11,835 bases of DNA from Gemmatimonadota bacterium (GCA_016649455.1 JAENXO010000033.1:1-11835); one strand, 5' to 3'; counted from the stretch's first letter, positions 1 through 7,903 are shown. Numbers and translations are program-made. The notes: generated by a model not told the origin, from the sequence alone.

Positions 1-69
1 CGGCGTCACCGCGCACGGCCAGGAGCGTTCGCGTGGCTTCCGGCTCGGCTCGGAGTCGCCGGACATCGA

Positions 70-636
70 TCACGGATTCGTGCTGGGATCGAGGTTGCGG
101 CTCTCGCAGTTCGGGTTGACGAGGTGGCTCAACGTGAGGGTTCCCTCGGTCTCGTCAATCGCATCGATGATGAACTTGCCGAAATACCGGCAGCGCAGGC
201 TTCCGTAGTTCAGATCCTGGCGGCTGCGACCTACGACCACATCGCCGACCGATATCTGAACCGGGTCCAGCACGACATATCCGTCCTCGGGAGCCTCTGT
301 GAGATCGTCGAAGCTCGACAGCGCAATCTGGATGCCTGACTCGTTGTCCTCATCCTCGGTGTATGCTCCACGCGAGACCAGGACCGGACCCTCGTTCTCA
401 TCCAGATAGAACACAAAGTCCCAGCCGGAGACCTGATCGGTCCGGATCACGTGCCTCGCGATCAGGTCAAACGCCGACGGATCGAGTAGCGATCCCGAGA
501 TGAAGTCCGTCAGGAGCGCTCTTTCCGCGTTCTCCGGAAGCGGGAGAAGTATCGGCTCGGTCGAGTCTCCGCACGCGGAGATCACCACTATCGCAATCGC
601 GGTCGCCACGGCGCCGCGCGTCGAACATGCTCTCAT
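70..636 (-). CDS. Putative lipoprotein of unknown function
   Basis: No function is recognised. Reading from the ATG at 636 gives 188 residues. It opens with a classic lipoprotein signal: basic start (R2, R7), hydrophobic AVATAIAIVVI, then lipobox ISAC with the lipidated cysteine at C22, followed by GDSTEP. It is therefore expected to be anchored in the envelope. The mature part is acidic with mixed beta-like stretches and two cysteines (C149, C177) that could form a disulfide. An in-frame ATG at 651 would add five residues, but the purine-rich site GAGAGG at 642-647 sits 5 bases before ATG 636 and would lie inside the longer form, so 636 is preferred. The gene stands alone, divergent from manC. 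Being an exported lipoprotein is well supported; its role is unknown. Confidence 0.8.
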   Translation of the reverse strand: MRACSTRGAVATAIAIVVISACGDSTEPILLPLPENAERALLTDFISGSLLDPSAFDLIARHVIRTDQVSGWDFVFYLDENEGPVLVSRGAYTEDEDNESGIQIALSSFDDLTEAPEDGYVVLDPVQISVGDVVVGRSRQDLNYGSLRCRYFGKFIIDAIDETEGTLTLSHLVNPNCESRNLDPSTNP

Positions 637-680
637 GCATACCTCTCTCATCGTTCGCTCGGGTTGCTCAAACGCCCGGT

Positions 681-689
681 ATTATAGCA
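681..689 (-). promoter_or_regulatory. Extended -10 promoter for the lipoprotein gene
   Basis: Read on the minus strand, this is TGCTATAAT: a perfect TATAAT hexamer (681-686) preceded by the TGn of an extended -10 element. No good -35 lies 16-18 bases upstream, which fits extended -10 promoters. Transcription would begin near 674, giving a leader of about 38 bases to the ATG at 636. A small palindrome, TCGCGacatgCGCGA (694-708), overlaps the place a -35 would occupy and could be an operator; that part is speculative. Confidence 0.6.
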
Positions 690-792
690 GACTTCGCGAC
701 ATGCGCGAGGCCGGGGACGGCGGCGCTTCGGCCACCGTCTCCACATCCCGTCTCCGCACCGGATTCTCATGGCCCATTCAGCCCCTGTGCTC

Positions 793-1815
793 ATGAATCG
801 ATATGCCGTAATCCTCGCCGGCGGGATCGGTTCGAGATTCTGGCCAGCTTCTACACCGGAAAGGCCCAAACAACTCCTCCCCCTGGGGAGTAACAGATCG
901 TTGATCCAGGATGCCGTCGAGCGGGCCCGCCGGCTGGTCGGAATCGATCGGGTGCGAATCCTGACTGGACGCGCGCTCGTCGAGCCTTTTCGGCAAGTCT
1001 TGCCAGAACTGGATGAGAGCGCATTCCTGGTCGAGCCGATCGCGCGAAGCACCGGGCCCGCACTCGTCTGGGCTGCACGCGAAATCGAGCGCGCAGATCC
1101 CGGCGCGATCATGATCTCACTCCACTCCGACCACTTGATCGAGCCTTTCGATGTCTTCCAGGACGCGATCGACAAGGCGGTCCGCGCCGTGGCCGAACGT
1201 GGAAGTCTCGTGTGCCTGGGAATCGAACCCTCCCGCCCGGAGACGGGCTACGGGTACATTGAGGTAGGCATGGAGCGGGGCGAGGGCGTACATGCCGTAG
1301 CCCGATTCCACGAGAAACCCGACCGGACTGCGGCCGGGCAATACTTGACATCGGGCAGGCACCTGTGGAATTCAGGGATCTTCGTGTGGCGCGCGCGGGA
1401 TCTTGTCGAACAGGCGCAGCTCTGGGCGGTCGAACTCCAGCCAGCGTTTGCGAGGCTCGAGTCAGGGGACGTGAGCGGTTTCTTCGACTCCGTACAGCCG
1501 ATCAGCATAGACGTCGGGGTTCTCGAGCGGTCCGATCGGGTCGAGGTCGTGCACGCGACCTTCTCCTGGGACGATGTCGGAACCTGGGCTGCGCTTGCCC
1601 GAACTCTCGACCTCGACCAGGCAAATAACGTACTGGTGGGTGAGGCGGACGTTCTGGATGGTTCCGGGAACGTGGTCTGGACCGAAGGCGGCCGTGTGCA
1701 CCTGTTCGGAATGCATGATACCGTCGTCGTTCAGATCGGAGATGAAACGCTTGTAATGCCGAAAGATAATGCCGCAGACTTGAAGCGTCTTCTTACATTC
1801 ATCGAAGGAGAGTGA
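793..1815 (+). CDS. manC: Mannose-1-phosphate guanylyltransferase (short ManC type)
   Basis: This enzyme makes GDP-mannose from mannose-1-phosphate and GTP in the cytoplasm, feeding polysaccharide or glycan synthesis. The 340-residue protein shows the nucleotidyltransferase signature LAGGIGSRFWPAS (8-20) with PKQLLPL (25-31), EPIARSTGPA (81-90; the family usually has RNTAPA), SDHLI (112-116), GYGYIE (152-157), FHEKPD (172-177), WNSGIFVW (192-199), SIDVGVLE (238-245) and SWDDVGTW (258-265). The C-terminal isomerase domain of bifunctional ManC/AlgA is absent, so this is the short form. The start at 793 places the signature at the usual distance from the N-terminus. An in-frame ATG at 769 would add eight residues, and neither start has a clear Shine-Dalgarno. 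Related sugar nucleotidyltransferases are possible, but the motifs favour GDP-mannose. Confidence 0.88.
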   Translation: MNRYAVILAGGIGSRFWPASTPERPKQLLPLGSNRSLIQDAVERARRLVGIDRVRILTGRALVEPFRQVLPELDESAFLVEPIARSTGPALVWAAREIERADPGAIMISLHSDHLIEPFDVFQDAIDKAVRAVAERGSLVCLGIEPSRPETGYGYIEVGMERGEGVHAVARFHEKPDRTAAGQYLTSGRHLWNSGIFVWRARDLVEQAQLWAVELQPAFARLESGDVSGFFDSVQPISIDVGVLERSDRVEVVHATFSWDDVGTWAALARTLDLDQANNVLVGEADVLDGSGNVVWTEGGRVHLFGMHDTVVVQIGDETLVMPKDNAADLKRLLTFIEGE

Positions 1816-1825
1816 GGATCGTACT

Positions 1826-3037
1826 GTGAATCTCTACGTCTTCGATGATCAGACCGCAGACGGCTGGCGACCATTCGCACTGACCCGACCCTGCGGAGAC
1901 CTCAGGTTTGGCGACCGACTGCTGAGGCAGCGACTCGAACGATTCGCGAATCGGTCCGCTACCGCAACCCTGTCCCGAGGCTGGCTGGGCCAGTTTCACG
2001 AGCCCGGCTCTGCGCCCGTGTTGAATCGCCACTCTGCGCCCGCCACCGGTGATCGCCTGTTCCTATGCTCCAGGTTTGTCCCTTCCGACAATTCAACATG
2101 GGAATCACCCGCGACACCAGGCCCCGCGCTGCTGCTCATCGGTGACGAGGTGGCCGGAGCGTGGCTCCCGGACGGCGTCGACGCCCCGGACGGCGCCTGG
2201 TTCTCAGATCCGGCCGGACTTCCGGGATTCGGCGGGCAGCAGTTGGATGGAGTCCTGCTGCACAACGTGTGGGACCTCGTCAGCGGAAATCCTGAACGCC
2301 TGGCCCGCGACCTGTCGGCGCTCGAAACCTCCCCCTTGCCCGACGGCGTGCACCTGCTCGGTTCGAGCCCGGTGAGTCTCGGAGTCGATGTCAGCATCGA
2401 GCCTGGCGTGCTGTTCGATACCCGACGGGGCGGAGTTCGCCTGGACGACGGAGTCGAGGTTCGCGCCGGAGCGAGGCTGGCCGGACCGTTTCACGCCGGA
2501 GCCGGCTCCCGCCTGCTCGGCGGAGCGTTTGACGCCGTATCCGCCGGCCCCAGGTGCTATCTGAGGGGTGAAATCGAGCAGACCGTGGTGCTGGGCTACG
2601 CGAACAAGGCACACGATGGATTCCTTGGACACGCATACCTGGGAAGCTGGGTGAATCTCGGTGCCATGACCACGAACAGTGACCTCAAGAACAACTATGG
2701 TCCGGTCCGGCTCGGAGACCGGGACGGTGAGCTCGGAACTGGACTGGTCAAGCTCGGATGCCTGATCGGGGATCACGTGAAGACGGCGATCGGCACAATG
2801 CTCAATACGGGCACGGTCGTCGAAACTGGCGCGAATCTGTTCGGCGACTTGCGGCCTCCAAAGTGGGTTGGCCCGTTCGCCTGGGGGAATTCTCCCGGCG
2901 CTCCGGTGTACGATCAGAATGCCTTTATCGACACCGCGCTCCTGGTAATGAAGCGCAGGCAGGTCGAACCTGACGACCGGACCCGGGCCTGGCTGGCGGC
3001 CTGCTGGGAAGAGTCGCAGCAACCGGTTCCGTCTTGA
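1826..3037 (+). CDS. Alternative bacterial GlmU-type nucleotidyl/acetyltransferase
   Basis: This is probably the alternative bifunctional GlmU (TIGR03991-type, recalled from memory), which acetylates glucosamine-1-phosphate and converts it to UDP-GlcNAc for peptidoglycan and glycans. The 403-residue protein starts at a GTG, with purine-rich AAGGAG/GAGG at 1805-1816. The N-terminus (FDDQ..WRPFALTRPCGDLRFG, residues 6-29) is typical of this family and lacks the LAGGxGTR loop of classical GlmU. Residues about 175-365 form a left-handed beta-helix-like acetyltransferase region with the family block around NKAHDGFLGHAYLGSWVNLG (260-279) and SDLKNNYGPV (285-294). By eye, H269 aligns with the catalytic histidine of classical GlmU. 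It lies 10 bases after manC, and its stop overlaps the next start. The precise sugar substrate is inferred. Confidence 0.82.
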   Translation: MNLYVFDDQTADGWRPFALTRPCGDLRFGDRLLRQRLERFANRSATATLSRGWLGQFHEPGSAPVLNRHSAPATGDRLFLCSRFVPSDNSTWESPATPGPALLLIGDEVAGAWLPDGVDAPDGAWFSDPAGLPGFGGQQLDGVLLHNVWDLVSGNPERLARDLSALETSPLPDGVHLLGSSPVSLGVDVSIEPGVLFDTRRGGVRLDDGVEVRAGARLAGPFHAGAGSRLLGGAFDAVSAGPRCYLRGEIEQTVVLGYANKAHDGFLGHAYLGSWVNLGAMTTNSDLKNNYGPVRLGDRDGELGTGLVKLGCLIGDHVKTAIGTMLNTGTVVETGANLFGDLRPPKWVGPFAWGNSPGAPVYDQNAFIDTALLVMKRRQVEPDDRTRAWLAACWEESQQPVPS

Positions 3038-3870
3038 GGATCGCCAGTCTGGGCAGTGGAAGCCGCGGCAACGCGGTGCTCATCGAATCCGATTCGACAC
3101 GAATTCTCATCGACGCGGGGTTCAGCGGCTCCGAGATCGCCCGCAGGCTCGAGTCACTCGACCGGGACCCGGCTGGAGTGGATGCTGTCGTCGTCACCCA
3201 CGAGCATCGGGATCACACAGCGGGCATTGGGATCGCGGCACGGCGCTGGGGCTGGCCGCTGTTCATGACCTCCGGCACGGCCACGGCGTGCGAGGACCTG
3301 CTGCATGGGGGCGAGGAGACGCAGATCTTCTCCCCGGAGTCCAGATTCCGGATCGGCGATCTCGAGATCCATGCCGTACCTACGTGTCATGATGCGGCAG
3401 ACCCGGTCGCGGTCACGGTCACGGAGACCGGGAGCGCTCTGAAAGCGGGGGTGGCGACGGATCTCGGACGTGCAACCACGCCGGTCCGCGCTGCGCTGGC
3501 CGGCTGCCACTTCCTGGTCCTGGAGGCGAATCACGACGAGGTCCGCCTGCGGGAAGCCCCCTATCCCTGGTCCTTGAAGCAGCGCATCGGCGGGAGCCGC
3601 GGTCACCTGTCGAATCACCTGGCTGGGGAGCTGGCACTCGAGATCCTGCACCCGGAGCTCGGCGCGGTGCTGCTCGCTCACCTGAGCCAGGAGTGCAACG
3701 AGCCACATCTCGCGCTGTCTGCAGTCCGTTCAGCGATCCGCCCGGCCGGATTCCGGGGAGTGGTCGAAGTCGCCGGTCAGGACGAAGCCGGACCGCTGAA
3801 AGATGTGTCCGCTCTCGTCGGACGGGGCAACCGACACGGCGGTCAACTGTCCCTGTTCACCCCGCGCTGA
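3034..3870 (+). CDS. WalJ/YycJ-type MBL-fold metallohydrolase
   Basis: This is a cytoplasmic metallo-beta-lactamase-fold hydrolase resembling the YycJ/WalJ group, which is linked to cell-wall and DNA-related functions in Firmicutes; its substrate here is unknown. The 278 residues show the opening SLGSGSRGNAVLIE (5-18), ILIDAGFS (24-31), the metal motif THEHRDH (55-61), a further CHD at 118-120, ATDLG (141-145), LEANHD (163-168), and GHLSNHLAG (190-198) and LLAHLSQECNEP (213-224), supplying later histidine ligands. The start is a TTG whose last two bases plus the next A form the stop of the GlmU-like gene (TTGA overlap, 3034-3037). No strong ribosome-binding site is visible, so translation is probably coupled. 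It is the last gene of the plus-strand block and converges on rseP 12 bases later. Confidence 0.85.
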   Translation: MRIASLGSGSRGNAVLIESDSTRILIDAGFSGSEIARRLESLDRDPAGVDAVVVTHEHRDHTAGIGIAARRWGWPLFMTSGTATACEDLLHGGEETQIFSPESRFRIGDLEIHAVPTCHDAADPVAVTVTETGSALKAGVATDLGRATTPVRAALAGCHFLVLEANHDEVRLREAPYPWSLKQRIGGSRGHLSNHLAGELALEILHPELGAVLLAHLSQECNEPHLALSAVRSAIRPAGFRGVVEVAGQDEAGPLKDVSALVGRGNRHGGQLSLFTPR

Positions 3871-3879
3871 GCTCGCGGG
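3861..3879. other. GC hairpin between convergent genes
   Basis: CCCGCG (3861-3866) pairs perfectly with CGCGGG (3874-3879) around a 7-base loop. The hairpin spans the stop codon of the WalJ-like gene and ends just before the rseP stop. No T-run follows on either strand, so it is not a convincing intrinsic terminator. It could still help limit convergent read-through. Confidence 0.3.
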
Positions 3880-3882
3880 CGA

Positions 3883-4983
3883 TCAGGCCCCTACGAGCCG
3901 CATGATGTCGTTGGCGAACGCCCACACCATCAGGCCCAGCACCATCAGCATCCCGATCTGCGAAAACCGGAGCCGTTGCTCGACGCTCACCGGCTTCCCT
4001 CCCCGGAGTCCTTCGATCGCCAGGAACAGCAGATGTCCGCCGTCGAGCACTGGAATCGGCAGGAGGTTCAGCACGGCCAGGTTTACGCTGATGATCGCCA
4101 TGAAGTCGAGTAGCGGCCAGAAACCCGCTCGAGCGAACTGACCGGACAGCTGCCCGATCACGATGGGTCCGCCGAGCTCTTTGGGAGAGCGCCGACCGGT
4201 AAGCAGCCGTGCGAAGAAATCGACGACCTCGGCGACCCACGTGCTCGTCTCCCTGGCACCCGCAACGATAGACTCTCCGACGCCGAGCGACCGGTAGGAA
4301 TCCTCCCCGATCGGGAACCCCACTCCGATCCTGCCGAAGTCGATCGTGTCGCGCGCGATCTCATCCCACTGCCGTTCTACGGCAGGAATGATTTCGAACT
4401 CTAACGTCTGTCCGTCCCGCTCTACGGTCAGGCTGAGCTGTTCGCCGGCGCGCGGCAGAATCAGTCGAGTCACATCAGCCGCGTCATCCATCCTGCGACC
4501 ATTCACGGAGCGAATCAAATCCCCGGGCAGAATTCCGGCAGCCGCAGCCGGTAAGCCCTCGGTCACTTCACCGACAACCGGCACGTGAACGCCACGCTCG
4601 TGTGCGATGAAGCTGAATGCCACGAATGCGAATACGAGGTTCATCAGGACACCGGCCGAAATCACTAAGAACCGCGCCCACAGAGACTTGGCGTCGAAAT
4701 CCCGCGGCGAGGGCTGTCGGTGCTCGGTGGTCGCGCCACCCTCGAGGGTCGAGGTCACCTCCTCATCGATCATCCCTTCCATCTTGACATAGCCGCCGAG
4801 CGGAAGAGCCGAGATTACGTACTCCGTCTCGCCCGGTTTGAATCCGACGAGCTTCGGGCCGAAGCCGATGGAGAACCGGGACACCTCGATGTCAACGAGT
4901 TTGGCGGCCCAGAAGTGCCCGAGTTCGTGCACCAGGATCAGGACACCCAGCACTACGGCCGTGGCGAGAATTGTAATCAGCAT
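3883..4983 (-). CDS. rseP: RseP-family site-2 zinc metalloprotease
   Basis: This is an intramembrane protease of the RseP/RasP family, which cleaves anti-sigma factors and remnant signal peptides within the inner membrane. The 366-residue protein has a first membrane helix carrying the zinc motif HELGH (19-23), the GFGPKL loop (41-45) and PLGGYVKM (61-68), a second hydrophobic segment (about 105-128), one PDZ domain (about 132-203, with PAAAAGILPGDLIRSVNG), a third segment around 288-312 with the conserved NLLPIPVLDGGHL (zinc ligand D314), and a terminal helix (about 340-360). E. coli RseP is about 450 residues with two PDZ domains; this one is shorter with a single clear PDZ, as in many other bacteria. 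It is the last gene of the thiI-uppS-cdsA-dxr-rseP series, 112 bases after dxr. Confidence 0.93.
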   Translation of the reverse strand: MLITILATAVVLGVLILVHELGHFWAAKLVDIEVSRFSIGFGPKLVGFKPGETEYVISALPLGGYVKMEGMIDEEVTSTLEGGATTEHRQPSPRDFDAKSLWARFLVISAGVLMNLVFAFVAFSFIAHERGVHVPVVGEVTEGLPAAAAGILPGDLIRSVNGRRMDDAADVTRLILPRAGEQLSLTVERDGQTLEFEIIPAVERQWDEIARDTIDFGRIGVGFPIGEDSYRSLGVGESIVAGARETSTWVAEVVDFFARLLTGRRSPKELGGPIVIGQLSGQFARAGFWPLLDFMAIISVNLAVLNLLPIPVLDGGHLLFLAIEGLRGGKPVSVEQRLRFSQIGMLMVLGLMVWAFANDIMRLVGA

Positions 4984-5095
4984 GCGTGCATTCCGTTGTC
5001 AACTTTCAGCTGTCGGACCTGTCCGGGCATACCGACGGCCGCCGGATACCCACGCTCAGCGAAGATTCCACCCCGGACATATCGACGAGTTCCGA

Positions 5096-6253
5096 TCACG
5101 ACACACATCGTGCGGTCTCCCTGGCTCGCGCCCGGGCCTCCAGATCCGCTGCCTCGACATCGGCGAGCGAGCCGACCGGACGGGGATCCATCTCCGTCAG
5201 GACCGTCTCTACCACCGCAGCGATTCCACCAAACGACAGCTCGTGGTCGAGAAAAGCCCGTACCGCGACTTCATTGGCTGCATTGTACACTGCGGGCTGC
5301 GTACCGCCCGCTCGTCCGGCCGCGACCCCGAGCCCGAACATGGGAAACTCCACTTCCCGCACTGGCTCGAATTCCAGGGGGCCATCAGCGATCGGATCGA
5401 AAGACCTGAATTCGTTCGGCAGGCGCTCGGGCGCCGCCAGGGCATACAGGATCGGAATCTCCATCGACGGGTGTCCCATCTGCGCGATCGTCGAGCCGTC
5501 GCGGAACTCCACGAATGAATGCACGATCGACGGAGGATGGACAACGACATCGATGCGGTCGTAGGGCACTCCGAACAACAGGTGTGCCTCGATGACTTCG
5601 AGCGCCTTGTTGGCCAGGGTGGCCGAATCGACGGTGATCTTGTCGCCCATGCTCCAGGTCGGATGCGCGAGCGCGTCTTCGGGCCTGATAAACTGGAACT
5701 GGTCGGCGGGCAAGGAACGAAACGGTCCCCCGGATGCCGTGAGGACCAGTTTGGAGACCTCCTCAGTCGGCCGGCCGACCAGACACTGGTGAATGGCACT
5801 GTGCTCGCTGTCCACCGGTACGAGTTCTCCGCCGCCGGACCGCCAGGCTTCGAGCACCAGCTCACCGCCGGCCACGAGAGATTCCTTGTTGGCCAGCGCC
5901 AGTCGCCGTCCGGACTGGAGCGCAGAGAGAGTCGATTTGAGACCCGCAAACCCCACCAGGGCGTTGACTACAATCCCGGCCTCGACGCCGGCTGCGGCAG
6001 CGGCGAGTTCGTCTGACCCGTATCTCCACTCCCCTGTCCACTCCGGGTCGAACTCCTCCGGTCGGCCGTGTGCCAGCACGACGAAATCCGGCTCCACGTC
6101 GCGGGCCAGCTCATCGAGAGATTCTGCCCGCCGAGCCGCTGTGAGGGCTACGATGCGAAATCGGTCCGGGTGCCGGGCTACCACGCGGAGCGTCGACCGG
6201 CCGATCGAGCCGGTCGCCCCGAGCAGGGTGACGCCTGCGGGTCTGTCTGTCAC
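5096..6253 (-). CDS. dxr: 1-deoxy-D-xylulose 5-phosphate reductoisomerase
   Basis: Dxr (IspC) converts DXP to 2-C-methyl-D-erythritol 4-phosphate with NADPH and a divalent metal, the committed step of the MEP isoprenoid pathway. The GTG at 6253 gives 385 residues, a normal family length. Motifs: NADPH-binding LLGATGSIG (10-18), LANKESLVAGG (120-130), metal-site VDSEHSAI (147-154; D148 and E150), TASGGPFR (172-179), HPTWSMGDKITVDSATL (197-213) and NKALEVIEAHLLF (215-227; E219 the third metal ligand). The start overlaps the cdsA stop as GTGA. An ATG at 6295 would add 14 residues with no family match and a deep overlap with cdsA, so it is not chosen. There is no separate ribosome-binding site, which suggests coupling to cdsA. 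Confidence 0.96.
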   Translation of the reverse strand: MTDRPAGVTLLGATGSIGRSTLRVVARHPDRFRIVALTAARRAESLDELARDVEPDFVVLAHGRPEEFDPEWTGEWRYGSDELAAAAAGVEAGIVVNALVGFAGLKSTLSALQSGRRLALANKESLVAGGELVLEAWRSGGGELVPVDSEHSAIHQCLVGRPTEEVSKLVLTASGGPFRSLPADQFQFIRPEDALAHPTWSMGDKITVDSATLANKALEVIEAHLLFGVPYDRIDVVVHPPSIVHSFVEFRDGSTIAQMGHPSMEIPILYALAAPERLPNEFRSFDPIADGPLEFEPVREVEFPMFGLGVAAGRAGGTQPAVYNAANEVAVRAFLDHELSFGGIAAVVETVLTEMDPRPVGSLADVEAADLEARARARETARCVS

Positions 6254-7077
6254 GCGATCGCCGCGAAGAAGAAGTACGCGACGGGTATGGTCCACAGGAG
6301 TGAATCCATCCGGTCCAGCAGCCCGCCGTGTCCCGGCAGAAGCGCGGAGGAGTCCTTAACCTGGCATTCACGCTTGAGCGATGATTCGGCCAGGTCTCCC
6401 AGGATTGCAGCCACTCCGAGCACGATTCCGAGCACGAGAAGTCGCCCCAGACCCAGACTTGCGGCGATGTCCGGCAGGGCGATCCACGTATAGATGACGG
6501 CTGCGACGGGTCCGGCCAGCAGTCCTGACAGGCCACCTTCGACCGTCTTGTTCGGGCTGATGGCGGGGGCCATTTTCCGGCGTCCCATCGCTCTGCCACC
6601 GGTATACGCCGCAGTATCCACGGCCCACGTGACGACGACAGGCAGGAAGAACAGCAACGTGCCCTCGAGCCGATCCGGCAGAAATTCGCGTAGCGAGACG
6701 CCGAACGAGAGCAGTCCACCTGCATACAGAACAGCCGTGAACGTGAGCGCCGCCGTCTGAAACGGCATCTCGGCCGGCGGAATGTGGAGCGTCGCAAATC
6801 CCAGCAGGCCCAGGAGGCACCCGACCGCTAGCCAGCCGATCGCCTGCGGGCCAAGCAGCAGCGCGGCAAGTGGGAACAGGCCGGCGAGGAGCGCTCCGGC
6901 CCGATTCACGTACCGCCTGCCGCGCTCCCCGAGCATCGCACCGATCTCGCCGACTGCGAGGTATGCGAGGATGCCGAGTCCCGCCGCGAACACGACACCT
7001 CCCGCGTACGCGATGGCGATACACACCGGAATCCCGACCGCTGCCACGGTCAGTCGTTTGCTCAGCTCCGATGCCAT
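6250..7077 (-). CDS. cdsA: Phosphatidate cytidylyltransferase
   Basis: CdsA makes CDP-diacylglycerol from phosphatidic acid and CTP in the inner membrane, the branch point for bacterial phospholipids. The 275 residues are strongly hydrophobic with several membrane helices (for example about 9-36, 62-96, 108-126, 140-158, 184-200, 212-228). Family marks include VTWAVDTAAYTGG (149-161), ISPNKTVEGG (173-182) and the complete CDP-diglyceride synthase signature running from S233 to D258 (SLKRECQVKD, then LPGHGGLLDRMD). The ATG at 7077 is preceded by GAGGGGG, a usable ribosome-binding site. The gene follows uppS by 67 bases and overlaps dxr by four. Confidence 0.95.
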   Translation of the reverse strand: MASELSKRLTVAAVGIPVCIAIAYAGGVVFAAGLGILAYLAVGEIGAMLGERGRRYVNRAGALLAGLFPLAALLLGPQAIGWLAVGCLLGLLGFATLHIPPAEMPFQTAALTFTAVLYAGGLLSFGVSLREFLPDRLEGTLLFFLPVVVTWAVDTAAYTGGRAMGRRKMAPAISPNKTVEGGLSGLLAGPVAAVIYTWIALPDIAASLGLGRLLVLGIVLGVAAILGDLAESSLKRECQVKDSSALLPGHGGLLDRMDSLLWTIPVAYFFFAAIA

Positions 7078-7144
7078 CGCGCCCCCTCGACGTGAAAAAC
7101 GTGACGGGCGTCCGCGGGACCTGCGCCGGGTTGTCCAGTCAAGT

Positions 7145-7903
7145 TCATGCCGACACCCTGCCGAATCGCCGCTCGCGACGCTGATACTCCAGTATCGCCT
7201 CGAACAGCTCCCGTCTGCCGAAATCCGGCCACAGGACCGGGGTCACGTACAGTTCGGCGTATGCGATCTGCCATAACAGAAAATTCGAGACACGCAGCTC
7301 TCCGGAGGTCCGGATCAACAGGTCCGGGTCCGGCCAGCCCGCGGTATACAATTGCTGCTCGAACCGGGCGGCGTCCACGTCGGCGGGCATGATTTCACCC
7401 CGTGACACCTGCTCCGCCAGCCTCCTGACGGCTCGCAGGATCTCGTCCCGTGAGCCATAACTGATCGCCAGGTTCAACTGCAGTTTGTCGCCGGGCGCAG
7501 TCGTCGCCTCGAGCACCTGAACCGACTGTCGAGCCTTGTCGGTCAGGCGATCGAGATCACCGAACGCCCGGACCTTGACGCCGTTCAGCAGCAGGTCCTC
7601 AGACTCGCGCTCGACATACTCGACCAGCAGCGACATCAGGGCTTCCACCTCTTCTGCGGGGCGGTCCCAGTTTTCTCGCGAAAACGCATACAGGGTCAGG
7701 TGCTTCAGGCCAGCTTCGAGAGAGGCCTCCACACACCTCCGGACCGACTTCATTCCCTCCCGATGTCCCATCCAGCGCGGGAGACCGCGCTCACCAGCCC
7801 AGCGGCCGTTCCCATCCATGATCAGGGCCACGTGCCCTGGCAGGTCCCCGGCCTCTCGCATCAACTCCAGCAGATCGTGCTCGCCGGTAACGGAATCGCT
7901 CAC
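7145..7903 (-). CDS. uppS: Isoprenyl transferase (undecaprenyl diphosphate synthase)
   Basis: This cis-prenyltransferase extends farnesyl diphosphate with isopentenyl diphosphate to give the long-chain lipid carrier for peptidoglycan and polysaccharide assembly. The GTG at 7903 yields 252 residues, typical for UppS. Motifs: HVALIMDGNGRWA (24-36; catalytic D30 and the P-loop), GHREGM (46-51), LTLYAFSRENW (69-79), AISYGSRDEI (146-155), PDPDLLIRTSGELRVSNFL (191-209) and ELYVTPVLWPDF (217-228). AAGGAG at 7912-7917 lies 8 bases before the GTG and fixes the start; the frame stays open further upstream but only as a shadow of thiI. The start overlaps the thiI stop as GTGA. Chain length of the product cannot be read from sequence. 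Confidence 0.95.
   Translation of the reverse strand: MSDSVTGEHDLLELMREAGDLPGHVALIMDGNGRWAGERGLPRWMGHREGMKSVRRCVEASLEAGLKHLTLYAFSRENWDRPAEEVEALMSLLVEYVERESEDLLLNGVKVRAFGDLDRLTDKARQSVQVLEATTAPGDKLQLNLAISYGSRDEILRAVRRLAEQVSRGEIMPADVDAARFEQQLYTAGWPDPDLLIRTSGELRVSNFLLWQIAYAELYVTPVLWPDFGRRELFEAILEYQRRERRFGRVSA

Noticed and set aside
1..69. Gene fragment or terminator at the left edge
   Set aside because: The 69 bases hold only a weak inverted repeat (TCCGGC 39-44 with GCCGGA 58-63) without a T-run, and no frame gives a recognisable protein end.
664..689. Plus-strand sigma-70 promoter for manC (TTGCTC with TATTAT)
   Set aside because: The spacing between the two words is only 10 bases; the AT-rich word is better explained as the minus-strand TATAAT of the lipoprotein promoter.
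769..792. Earlier ATG start for manC
   Set aside because: It adds eight residues not typical before the VILAGG signature. It cannot be excluded, since neither start has a clear ribosome-binding site.
3861..3879. Bidirectional intrinsic terminator between the WalJ-like gene and rseP
   Set aside because: A 6-bp GC stem exists but neither side has a T-run, so it is listed only as a hairpin.
6254..6295. ATG start for dxr 14 codons earlier
   Set aside because: It would overlap deeply with cdsA and add residues not seen in Dxr; the GTG with GTGA overlap gives the normal family length.
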